The notes under the pieces were generated by a model that was not told the DNA's origin, did no database searches, and was given only the letters and a program-made list of their open reading frames with translations. DNA of 64,000 nucleotides, taken from an uncultured Flavihumibacter sp. Its GTDB lineage: Bacteria > Bacteroidota > Bacteroidia > Chitinophagales > Chitinophagaceae. Positions 57,522 through 64,000 of the stretch are shown here, piece by piece (within the stretch, counting starts at the first letter, position 1; each line of letters begins with the position of its first letter). The stretch lies in the NCBI GenBank assembly GCA_902168105.1, contig CABHOY010000055.1, positions 62,001 to 126,000 on the forward strand. Reading direction: 5' to 3'. The position numbers and the translations under genes were made by a program.

Positions 57522-58061
57522 TTATTGTATGATCTCCAAAAATTCCATTAGTCCCTTACAGCGGTAGTCCATCAATGGATGGGGGAATGGCAGATCCGGT
57601 TTGGTAGAGGGGATGAATACGGTGGTCATTCCCTTGTCTTTACCGAATTTCATGTCGCTCAGTGTATTACCTACCATGACAGACTTCGAGAAGTCGATCT
57701 CCGGAAAGTCTGCCTTTGCTTGCAGGGCCATGCCTTCATTCGGTTTGCGGCAGGGGCTGTCATTGTCAATGTCAGGACAATGGTAGATCTTATCTATCCT
57801 GCCTCCCTGGGCGGTGATGACCTCCAGCATGTTTGCATGGATGTCCTGCAATCCCTTCTCTGTTAAAAGTCCCCGTCCGATGCAGCGTTGGTTTGTAACC
57901 ATTACAATCCTGCCGAATTTACCTGCCAGGGCAGGTAAAGCGCTTAGCACACCTTCTTCAAAGCGGAACATATCCCAGCTGAGCACATAACCGTCTTTTA
58001 TTTCGTTGTTGACCACTCCATCCCTGTCCAGGAATAATGTCCACGAAGCATCAATATGCAT
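57522..58061 (-). CDS. gmhB: D-glycero-D-manno-heptose 1,7-bisphosphate phosphatase
   Basis: A 179-residue HAD-superfamily phosphatase. Motif I is LFLDRDGVVNNE (both Asp), motif II lies near VMVTNQRCIGRG (Thr/Asn), and motif III/IV is MVGNTLSDMKFGKDKG. HCPDIDNDSPCRKPNEGM contains the His/Cys zinc-like loop (C-x-D-x-C pattern) of GmhB. The usual job is to remove the 7-phosphate, giving heptose 1-phosphate. In VGNTLSDM the usual motif IV second Asp is preceded by Asn-Thr-Leu-Ser in place of Asp-Ser, a small variant. It is the last gene of the heptose operon. Confidence 0.9.
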   Translation of the reverse strand: MHIDASWTLFLDRDGVVNNEIKDGYVLSWDMFRFEEGVLSALPALAGKFGRIVMVTNQRCIGRGLLTEKGLQDIHANMLEVITAQGGRIDKIYHCPDIDNDSPCRKPNEGMALQAKADFPEIDFSKSVMVGNTLSDMKFGKDKGMTTVFIPSTKPDLPFPHPLMDYRCKGLMEFLEIIQ

Positions 58062-58078
58062 AATCTTTCATTGCAGGT

Positions 58079-58774
58079 TTAGGAACGGAAATCTGTTTGT
58101 ACCTGCTCATAGTCTGCCGGAATTCCGATATCGATAAAATATGTTTCACTGATAAATCCATACAGCTGTCCGTTTTTCACTTCCGGTTCCAGCACTTCTT
58201 TTTCGAAGGAGAACTGTGTGGGCAGCTGAAGGCTTTCCAGGTATTGTTTTGATGTCAGGTATACGCCTCCGTTGATCAGTCCTTCGTCGCAGTATTTCTT
58301 TTCCAGGAAAGCCGTGATACGCGCATCCTGGTCCAGTTGGACGCTGCCATACCGTTCAAACTCCCGCATAGGCTTCAATGCCAGTGACAGCTTGCTTTGC
58401 ACCTGCTGGTGGAAATTGTGGAAAGCAGGAAGGGATACATCAAAGAACGTATCTCCGTTCACGATAAAACACTCATTTCCTTTCAGATGCGAAACGGCAT
58501 TTAAGATAGCGCCACCGGTACCCAGAGGCTCTGCTTCAATAGCGTAGGAGAACGCTATCGGTAAACCAGCCTGTTGGCACCATTCAATGACCTGTTCCGA
58601 TTTATATCCCAGTGATAACACGACATGTGTAATGCCTTGTTTGATGAGATATTGCAGCAGATAATACAGGAATGGTTTGTCATTTACAGGAGCCATACAT
58701 TTTGGCTTGTCGGCTACCACGCTACGCAGGCGGGTACCTAATCCGCCGGCCAGTACTATACATTCCCGGATCAT
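58079..58774 (-). CDS. hddC: D-glycero-alpha-D-manno-heptose-1-phosphate nucleotidyltransferase
   Basis: A 231-residue nucleotidyltransferase. The start is the signature VLAGGLGTRLRSVVADKPKC with the catalytic Arg and Lys; the later region carries FIVNGDTFFDVSL (metal Asp) and INGGVYLTSKQYLES. In this context it would transfer GMP (GTP) to heptose 1-phosphate, making GDP-heptose. Its ATG overlaps the gmhA stop by 4 bp (ATGA), so translation is coupled. In another operon the same fold could act on glucose or mannose, but the neighbours decide here. Confidence 0.88.
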   Translation of the reverse strand: MIRECIVLAGGLGTRLRSVVADKPKCMAPVNDKPFLYYLLQYLIKQGITHVVLSLGYKSEQVIEWCQQAGLPIAFSYAIEAEPLGTGGAILNAVSHLKGNECFIVNGDTFFDVSLPAFHNFHQQVQSKLSLALKPMREFERYGSVQLDQDARITAFLEKKYCDEGLINGGVYLTSKQYLESLQLPTQFSFEKEVLEPEVKNGQLYGFISETYFIDIGIPADYEQVQTDFRS

Positions 58775-59361
58775 GCGAAGAGATTATTTTCTACGATTTC
58801 ACAGATGATATGTCCGACGGTGATATGTGATTCCTGGATACGGGGTGTATCGGAAGAAGGCATATTCAGCAAATAATCGCTGTCATCTTTCATTTTACCG
58901 CCTGACTGGCCGGTCATACTTACGACGATCATACCTTTACCTTTAGCTACTTTGTAGGCTTCAAGGATATTGGCAGAATTGCCGGAAGTAGAGATCCCTA
59001 CCAGTACGTCGCCAGCCTGGCCGATACCACGCAGAATGCGGGCATAAACCTGGTCATAACCGTAGTCATTACCTACAGCGGTGAGGTAGGACGTATTACA
59101 GTGAAGCGCTTCTGCGTACAGTGGTGTTCTGTCTTTATAAAAACGGCCGGAGAATTCCGCCGCCAGATGTTGTGCATCTGCTGCACTGCCACCATTACCA
59201 CAAAAGAGGATCTTATGGCCCTGTTGCAGGCTGGAGGTGATCACCGAGGCTACCTGCTGGATGGTATTCACTAGTTTTTCATCCTGGCAGATGGCTTGTT
59301 TTACTGCAATGCTTTCCTGTATTATTTTGATGATATTGTTCGTCATAGAATAAGTCTCCAT
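58771..59361 (-). CDS. gmhA: Sedoheptulose 7-phosphate isomerase
   Basis: A 196-residue SIS-domain protein. GmhA turns sedoheptulose 7-phosphate into D-glycero-D-manno-heptose 7-phosphate, the first step of heptose supply. ILFCGNGGSAADAQHLAAEFSG (split here as FCGNGGSAADAQHLAAE) is the family hallmark, as are the metal His/Glu pattern near HITVGHIICEIVE and the GISTSGNSANILEA phosphate loop. ATG at 59361 adds five residues ahead of an alternative ATG at 59346. It overlaps hddC by 4 bp and follows hddA by 14 bp. Confidence 0.92.
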   Translation of the reverse strand: METYSMTNNIIKIIQESIAVKQAICQDEKLVNTIQQVASVITSSLQQGHKILFCGNGGSAADAQHLAAEFSGRFYKDRTPLYAEALHCNTSYLTAVGNDYGYDQVYARILRGIGQAGDVLVGISTSGNSANILEAYKVAKGKGMIVVSMTGQSGGKMKDDSDYLLNMPSSDTPRIQESHITVGHIICEIVENNLFA

Positions 59362-59375
59362 TTGTTGTTAAAGGA

Positions 59376-60395
59376 TCAGATGCACCAGCTGTTGATCCCG
59401 TTGTGCGTGAAATGATAACGTTTTACGTCCCCGCCGAAGGCTTTCAGGGCCTCAACCACACTATAGCGGCTATTCCCCGGGCAATAGAAGATCATAAAAC
59501 CACCGCCACCGGCGCCGGAGATCTTTCCGCCTGAAGCACCTGCGCGTTTGGCTGCTTCATAGATATCGTCCAGCTGTGAGTTGGTGATACCTTTCGCCAT
59601 GTTCTTTTTATGCTGGAAACCAAAATCAAGGATCTCGCCAATTTTGTCTATGCTACCACGGAGAAGTGCTTCCTTCATCATAACGGCCTGCTCTTTCAGG
59701 TGGTGCATCGCCTCAATGGAGGCTTCTTTCTTCTCGTGTACGTTCTTTTGTTGTTCGGAAATAATACTGCTGGATAAACGGCTGGTAGAGGTGTAGTATA
59801 ATACCAGGTTATTTTCCAGTTCGTCCAGGTATTTCTCCTTTATGCGGAGGGGATTCACGATCACCTTATCGCCGTTATAGAATTCCATGAAGTTCACACC
59901 GCCAAAGGTCGCTGCGTATTGGTCCTGTTTGCCTCCCGCCTGGTTCAGGTCTTCTCTTTCAATTGCGTAGGCGAGGTGTGCCATATCATATTCTCCCAGG
60001 GGAAGTTTCAGCCACTCAGCAAAAGCACCCAGTACTGCTACCACCAGGGTAGAGGAAGTGCCCAGACCGGAACCGGCAGGTGCATCCACGAAGGTGGTCA
60101 GTTTAAATCCGGAAGGGATCCCGTAGTCTTTGGCCACCCGGTTGATCACTCCTTTCAGGATATCCAGTTTACCGTCGATCGGCAGCGGGAAAGTAGCGTC
60201 ACAAGTCAGTGTTTCGCCTCTGTCGGCACATTCGAACAGGACTTTTTTATCAGTGATAGGTTCTATTGATGCGCGTGCATAGAGCGAAATAGTGGCATTC
60301 AGGATAGCTCCCCCGTACATATCCGAGTAAGGGCTTACATCTGTTCCGCCTCCGGCCAGGCCAATGCGTAATGGTGCTTTGCTACGATAAATCAC
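59376..60395 (-). CDS. hddA: D-glycero-alpha-D-manno-heptose 7-phosphate kinase
   Basis: A 339-residue GHMP kinase. It phosphorylates heptose 7-phosphate at C1 to the alpha-1,7-bisphosphate. The GHMP landmarks are MIYRSKAPLRIGLAGGGTDV (N-terminal sugar site), FVDAPAGSGLGTSSTLVVAV (ATP site) and SGAGGGGFMIFY (C-terminal). The start codon is GTG at 60395, and the conserved RSKAPLRIGLAGGGTD begins three residues later. It heads the operon hddA-gmhA-hddC-gmhB, whose four products complete the GDP-D-glycero-alpha-D-manno-heptose route. No good promoter was seen in the gap before it. Confidence 0.93.
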   Translation of the reverse strand: MIYRSKAPLRIGLAGGGTDVSPYSDMYGGAILNATISLYARASIEPITDKKVLFECADRGETLTCDATFPLPIDGKLDILKGVINRVAKDYGIPSGFKLTTFVDAPAGSGLGTSSTLVVAVLGAFAEWLKLPLGEYDMAHLAYAIEREDLNQAGGKQDQYAATFGGVNFMEFYNGDKVIVNPLRIKEKYLDELENNLVLYYTSTSRLSSSIISEQQKNVHEKKEASIEAMHHLKEQAVMMKEALLRGSIDKIGEILDFGFQHKKNMAKGITNSQLDDIYEAAKRAGASGGKISGAGGGGFMIFYCPGNSRYSVVEALKAFGGDVKRYHFTHNGINSWCI

Positions 60396-60553
60396 AGTAA
60401 TTCCGTTTTTATAAGTGCTGCAAGATAAAACAATTGGGAATGCATATGAGCCTATCTTGTTTAAAAGGAGTTAAAATATATCATATGTATGCCTGGATAA
60501 GTTTTTCCGGGTATCGGAGGGATGATGATTCTTTTTATGGTATCATAGTTGAA

Positions 60554-60660
60554 TTGCGTTCCGGTTTAAATGTGTTTCCCTGAGCCAATCGTGTTCCCCC
60601 TTTAATATTGCGTTTCCCCGATTAAATCACGTTCCCCGATCAATCGCGTTTTCCCGGGGT
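60554..60660. repeat. Degenerate tandem repeat, about six copies of AATCGCGTTTCCCCGATT-like units
   Basis: Units at 16-20-nt spacing share (A)TyGCGTTTCCC(C)G. The variants are GCGTTCCGG, GTGTTTCCCTGAG, CGTGTTCCCCC, GCGTTTCCCCGATT, CACGTTCCCCGATC and CGCGTTTTCCCGG. Confidence 0.65.
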
Positions 60661-60804
60661 TGACACCCCGCGCTACAAACAGGGGCCCCCCAACGGGGTC
60701 CTATCTGCATGATATTCACCTAATTGTTTTTAAAATGAGGTATTTGTACCCGTATTTTCGGCGTTCTATCGTTGTCTGTAGTGCCTTTCCTCAGTTCGTC
60801 CATA

Positions 60805-60918
60805 TCACTTCACCGTCATCTCCATATCATTTTAGGGGCATCTCTATATCAAAAGGATATACATATGACGGTAAAGTGACGGCCAGATGACGGTTAGGCG
60901 ATATGGAGATATAGAGAT
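60805..60918. repeat. Interleaved inverted repeats
   Basis: Three pairs: TCACTTCACCGTCAT (60805-60819) with ATGACGGTAAAGTGA (60865-60879, one mismatch); ATCTCCATATC (60818-60828) with GATATGGAGAT (60900-60910); and ATCTCTATATC (60840-60850) with GATATAGAGAT (60908-60918). The last two are perfect over 11 bp. Their order cannot all pair at once, so alternative folds are possible. Confidence 0.6.
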
Positions 60919-60994
60919 CAGAGCGTATTCAGACTGGTTTTAACCCGATTTTATAGCCTAAATATCATTTGGAAGGAGCTGGGAAGCTGAGATG

Positions 60995-61204
60995 GGGAAA
61001 TACGCTTTAAACATATACAGGACGTATACATGGCGTATAGGTGGAGTTGAGTTGGACCTGAGATAAGGGAAATACGCTTTAAACATGCCTTATACAGGAC
61101 GCATACATGGCGTATAGGTGGAGTTGAGTTGGACCTGAAATAGGGAAAATACGCTTTAAACATGCCTTATACACGGCGCATACAGGAGGTATAGGTGGAG
61201 TTGA
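60995..61204. repeat. Three tandem copies of a 72-76-bp intergenic unit
   Basis: Copies start at 60995, 61067 and 61143 with GGGAAATACG or GGGAAAATACG. Each goes on to GCTTTAAACAT, a (GC)ATACA...CATGGCGTATAGGTGGAGTT run and GGACCTGA. Read on the opposite strand the units resemble the element at 25874-25949 (GTCCAACT, CATGTAT, AAAGCGTA). Confidence 0.8.
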
Positions 61205-61244
61205 TGCAAAATAAAGGCGGACCAGCGGCCCACCTTATGAAGTT

Positions 61245-62378
61245 CTATTTGCTGGCAACCAGTTTATGGATCTCAGCAGCCAGGCGTTCCCATGAGTACT
61301 GCTTTTTCTCTATATGGATAGCCGCCGTCATATCGGCTTCCCGGTTGTCGTGATAATATTTTTCGATAGCGGAGGCAATATCTGCAGGTTCGGGTTCACA
61401 CTGGAAGCCTACGATATTGTCGGGCACCATTTCCACCAATCCACCTACCCGGGTCACTACCATGGGCTTCTCGAAATGGTAGGCGATCTGGGAAATGCCG
61501 CTCTGCGTGGCACTCTTATATGGCTGTACTACCAGGTCAGCGGCGCAGAAATAGTTCTTTACGGCATCGTTGGGAATGAAGTCGGTGTGCATGAGCACTT
61601 TATCACCTAGCTGAAGCTCTTCCAGCAGTTGGTGATAAGGGGCGGCATCTTCATAAAACTCCCCCGCAACGATGAGGCGTACGTCCAGCTTTTTCATCCG
61701 CTCGTCGGCCATGGCGCGGAGCAGGAGGTCCAGTCCTTTATACTGGCGGATGAAGCCGAAGAAGAGGATGTATTTTTTATCCTGTTCCAGTTTCAGCTGT
61801 TCCCTGGCCACTGATTTCGATACGGGCGTACCGTAGTTATCGTAGATCGGGTGGGGGATCAGGGAGGCGGGTTTGCCTGGTTCAAACTGCCGGAGATCGT
61901 CCAAAACGGACTGGCTCATGGCGATGAAGGCATCCACTGGTTTAAGGAAGTATTTTGTGAAGGGGACGTCCCCTGCTCTTTTTTCGTGCGGTATGACGTT
62001 ATCGAGGATAGACACCACCCTGGTATTTTTGCCTTTACCCAGGCGAATAAGGGAGCCCAGGCAAGGTCCCATCAGGGGGAGCCAGTATTTGGTGACGATC
62101 AGGTCAGGTCCCCATTTGCGGATCATCCGGCCAACTTTCAACCAATTTAGCGGATTGACGGAATTGATCAGCCTGCGGATACGCAGGTGCGTAGGTGCAG
62201 GTTCGGTGGCATATTGGCTTTTGCCGGGGAATAGGAAGGATGGATACTGTACGGTGAAGGTCCAGATCTCTACTTCTGCATCTTTTTGCAGTTCTTCCGC
62301 CAGCCTTTCATTGTAGGCGGCTAGTCCGCCCCTGTAGGGCGCGGCCGGTCCAAGAAAGAGGATTTTCTTTTTACCCAT
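61245..62378 (-). CDS. Glycosyltransferase, GT4-like (GT-B fold)
   Basis: A 377-residue enzyme of the GT4 class. The N-terminal Rossmann domain starts KKILFLGPAAPYRGGLAAYN (glycine-rich donor/acceptor loop); the C-terminal domain carries ILFFGFIRQYKGLDLLLRA and VVQPYKSATQSGISQIAYHF, where the E-x7-E-type motif is replaced by QPYKSATQSG, then PMVVTRVGGLVEMV. It would add a sugar to a growing surface glycan. Glu is missing where many GT4 enzymes have it. It lies next to a GT2 gene (7-bp gap), on the same strand, so the two may build one lipid-linked glycan. GDP-heptose made by the nearby operon is a possible donor. Confidence 0.88.
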   Translation of the reverse strand: MGKKKILFLGPAAPYRGGLAAYNERLAEELQKDAEVEIWTFTVQYPSFLFPGKSQYATEPAPTHLRIRRLINSVNPLNWLKVGRMIRKWGPDLIVTKYWLPLMGPCLGSLIRLGKGKNTRVVSILDNVIPHEKRAGDVPFTKYFLKPVDAFIAMSQSVLDDLRQFEPGKPASLIPHPIYDNYGTPVSKSVAREQLKLEQDKKYILFFGFIRQYKGLDLLLRAMADERMKKLDVRLIVAGEFYEDAAPYHQLLEELQLGDKVLMHTDFIPNDAVKNYFCAADLVVQPYKSATQSGISQIAYHFEKPMVVTRVGGLVEMVPDNIVGFQCEPEPADIASAIEKYYHDNREADMTAAIHIEKKQYSWERLAAEIHKLVASK

Positions 62379-62384
62379 CTGCTA

Positions 62385-63332
62385 TTATTTGGTACGGTCC
62401 AGGATTGTTTCCACGAGATATTCATTCCTTTCAGGGGCGTTCCTGGTAACCAGTTCGCCGATGAAGCCGGCAAGGAATAACTGTGACCCGATGATCATGG
62501 CCAGCAGCGCGAGGAAGAAGATGGGGCGTTCGGTCATTTTATACTGGGAGTAGATGATCTTCTCAACTGCCAGGTATAATGCGATCCCGAAACCCAAAAT
62601 AAAAGAAAAGGTACCCAGGGCGCCAAAAAGGTGCATTGGGCGTTTTCCGAACTTACTGATGAACATGATGGACGCCAGATCCAGGAAGCCATTAATAAAG
62701 CGTTCCAGGCCGAATTTGGACGTGCCATACTTGCGGGCGCGGTGTTCCACCACTTTCTCACCGATATTCCTGAAACCGTTCCATTTGGCGATAACCGGGA
62801 TATATCGGTGCATTTCTCCATACACTTCAATGCTCTTGACGACCTTTTTGCGGTAGGATTTAAGACCACAGTTCATGTCATGGAGCCTCACACCGCTCAT
62901 GCGGGTGGTTGTATAGTTATATAATTTGGAGGGGAGATTTTTGGTAAGGGCGCTGTCGTAGCGTTTTTTCTTCCAGCCGCTGACAAGGTCGTATTTGTCT
63001 TCCCTGATCATGCGATAGAGTTCTGGTATTTCGTCCGGACTATCCTGCAGGTCTGCATCCATGGTGATGACAACATCGCCTTGGGCGGCCCTGAACCCTT
63101 CATTGAGGGCGGCGGATTTGCCATAGTTACGCTGGAACTTAATGCCTTTCACATTCGGATTGGCTGCTGCCAGTTGCTGGATGATATTCCAGGAATTATC
63201 AGTGCTGCCATCATCTATCATCCATACCTCATAGGAGTATCGATGTTCCTGCATGACACGGTCAATCCAGGCGGCCAGTTCGGGCAGTGATTCTTCTTCG
63301 TTTTTTAAAGGAACGATAACGGAAATATCCAT
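62385..63332 (-). CDS. GT2 glycosyltransferase with two C-terminal membrane helices
   Basis: A 315-residue enzyme like polyprenyl-phosphate mannosyl/glucosyl transferases (DPM1/ArnC type). The start is ISVIVPLKNEEESLPELAAW; VWMIDDGSTDNSW and VVITMDADLQDSPDEIPELY carry the GT2 Asp residues (including D-x-D). HRYIPVIAKWNGF and VVEHRARKYGTSKFGLERF are typical of the family. Two transmembrane helices follow (about 230-290). It would charge an undecaprenyl-phosphate with a sugar. ATG 63332 was chosen over the TTG at 63344. It precedes the GT4 gene by 6 bp. Confidence 0.9.
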   Translation of the reverse strand: MDISVIVPLKNEEESLPELAAWIDRVMQEHRYSYEVWMIDDGSTDNSWNIIQQLAAANPNVKGIKFQRNYGKSAALNEGFRAAQGDVVITMDADLQDSPDEIPELYRMIREDKYDLVSGWKKKRYDSALTKNLPSKLYNYTTTRMSGVRLHDMNCGLKSYRKKVVKSIEVYGEMHRYIPVIAKWNGFRNIGEKVVEHRARKYGTSKFGLERFINGFLDLASIMFISKFGKRPMHLFGALGTFSFILGFGIALYLAVEKIIYSQYKMTERPIFFLALLAMIIGSQLFLAGFIGELVTRNAPERNEYLVETILDRTK

Positions 63333-63383
63333 GTTGTATAACAAATGTGTTTAGGATGCTTTTCTATCTAATTAAGTGCCAAT

Positions 63384-63923
63384 CTATGCAACACGCTTTT
63401 TACGGATCACAATTGCCAGGATTGCTGCCACAACGAAATCCAGAAAGAGCCCCGTGAGGTAAGATAACATACTTGCCACAAAGGTCAGGTTGTAATCCTG
63501 CTGTTTAATTTTTGTCAGCTGATCTTTCAGGTCCGCATCAGTTACGCCTTTCGGAAGCTGCGTCGCTTCCATTTGCTCAATATCCTTGATATCAGCAGCT
63601 CTTACGCGGGTTGGCAGTTCCGGGTCAACGTAATTGGCCATAATATAGATAAACAGGGTGCCGATCAGGGTGCCGATCACGAAAACGATGAAAACAGGTT
63701 GTAGCGCTTCTTTAAAGCCGATATATCCGCCAGCCTTCCTTTTTTGCTCTAAACCAGCCAACAGGCCTGCTATAGCACAAATAAAAACCTGGATGAAGTT
63801 AAATTTGAGGCTGTAAAAGGTTCGTTCATCGGTGAGGTATAGTGCAATACCGGTCAGGATGATCACAATACCAGCGATGATTCCCCATTTAATACCGGGA
63901 TTAGGATATGATGCATTACTCAT
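63384..63923 (-). CDS. DUF4199 membrane protein
   Basis: A 179-residue protein with four predicted membrane helices: about 13-29 (WGIIAGIVIILTGIALYL), 38-56 (FNFIQVFICAIAGLLAGL), 76-96 (QPVFIVFVIGTLIGTLFIYI) and 148-170 (TGLFLDFVVAAILAIVI). An acidic loop lies between the last two (EQMEATQLPKGVTDADLKDQ). The layout and NPGIKWGIIAG start match DUF4199, a Bacteroidota family with no known role. It lies 51 bp upstream of the GT2 gene on the same strand, and a cut-off gene ends 18 bp before it. Confidence 0.85.
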   Translation of the reverse strand: MSNASYPNPGIKWGIIAGIVIILTGIALYLTDERTFYSLKFNFIQVFICAIAGLLAGLEQKRKAGGYIGFKEALQPVFIVFVIGTLIGTLFIYIMANYVDPELPTRVRAADIKDIEQMEATQLPKGVTDADLKDQLTKIKQQDYNLTFVASMLSYLTGLFLDFVVAAILAIVIRKKRVA

Positions 63924-63941
63924 AGTACACGAATGACTTTT

Positions 63942-64000
63942 TTACAGTTGGGCATATTGGCCGTTGATAGTCCCTTTCACCCTTCCTTTCAATTCCGCGC
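63942..64000 (-). CDS. C-terminal end of an upstream gene, cut off by the window
   Basis: The minus-strand frame ending at TAA (63942-63944) is open to the window edge and reads AELKGRVKGTINGQYAQL before the stop. It lies 18 bp before the DUF4199 ATG. The VKGTINGQ pattern vaguely resembles the last strand of an amidohydrolase such as dihydroorotase, but 18 residues are too few to name it. It may be a chance frame. Confidence 0.3.
   Translation of the reverse strand, partial: AELKGRVKGTINGQYAQL

Larger units (their letters stand above)
60396..61244. other. 849-bp gene-free gap filled with three kinds of repeats
   Basis: No supportable gene; the 76-residue frame at 60660-60890 is random in character. 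The gap holds a GTTTCCC tandem array (60554-60660), a hairpin ACCCCG...CGGGGT (60665-60699), a set of interleaved inverted repeats (60805-60918) and three tandem copies of a 72-76-bp unit (60995-61204). Confidence 0.7.

Noticed and set aside
60995..61204. CRISPR array of three 72-76-bp units
   Set aside because: The whole unit repeats, with no short repeat plus unique spacer pattern and no cas genes.

Overview
This window reads as a stretch of ordinary chromosome from a Bacteroidota bacterium of the Chitinophagaceae, most like Chitinophaga. Several things point there: lineage-typical families (DUF4294, DUF4295 beside rpmG, DUF5723, DUF4199, DUF4382, a standalone FtsX-type permease), a Reg_prop/Y_Y_Y sensor kinase, TonB and an outer-membrane barrel receptor, bacillithiol genes, promoter-like sites of the TTG/TTTG...TAnnTTTG type, and little Shine-Dalgarno signal. 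Species is inferred from family content only. I see no rRNA, tRNA, CRISPR array, transposase or phage gene.

Layout. 1-4516: a cut-off TonB-type outer-membrane protein, aspartate kinase, fructose-1,6-bisphosphatase and a CAP-domain lipoprotein. 4517-4883 is non-coding and holds two long inverted repeats, one of them a perfect 101-bp palindrome. 4884-15286: an ABC ATPase, a YfiT-type thiol transferase, a Nudix hydrolase, folC, a DUF5723 barrel protein, TonB, an MFS exporter, an uncharacterised radical SAM enzyme, a membrane protein and an agmatinase-like enzyme. 15596-19656: cytochrome c maturation proteins CcmE (a Cys variant) and CcmF, then an alpha/beta hydrolase. 19657-21235 is a 1.6-kb gene-free region built of repeats. 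21236-25780: DUF4294, an FtsX-like permease, a small plug-like secreted protein and BshB1. 26180-27909: a tiny membrane protein, then ahpC and ahpD. 28155-33594: rpmB, rpmG, DUF4295, ftsY, rimO and a DEAD-box helicase. 33808-43034: glgB, surface lipoproteins, PAP2, a KGG-repeat protein, a GH31 glucosidase and a BNR-repeat protein. 43239-47472: a sensor kinase/response regulator pair and two tiny membrane proteins. 47899-53670: a parE - DUF1835 - cupin - parC operon. 53784-57464: a large secreted glycosidase-like protein and an unknown. 57522-60395: a complete-looking GDP-D-glycero-alpha-D-manno-heptose operon. 60396-61244 is another repeat-filled gap. 61245-64000: two glycosyltransferases, DUF4199 and a cut-off gene end.

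How the genes fit together. Redox and thiol defence appears three times (YfiT and BshB1 of the bacillithiol system; AhpC with AhpD). Envelope building is the second theme (heptose activation, glycosyltransferases, TonB, barrels, lipoproteins). Storage and foraging of glucans is the third (GlgB, GH31). Nothing here is clearly a new multi-gene system. The least explained material is the non-coding repeat families, the set of tiny single-helix proteins, and the radical SAM enzyme with extra cysteines.
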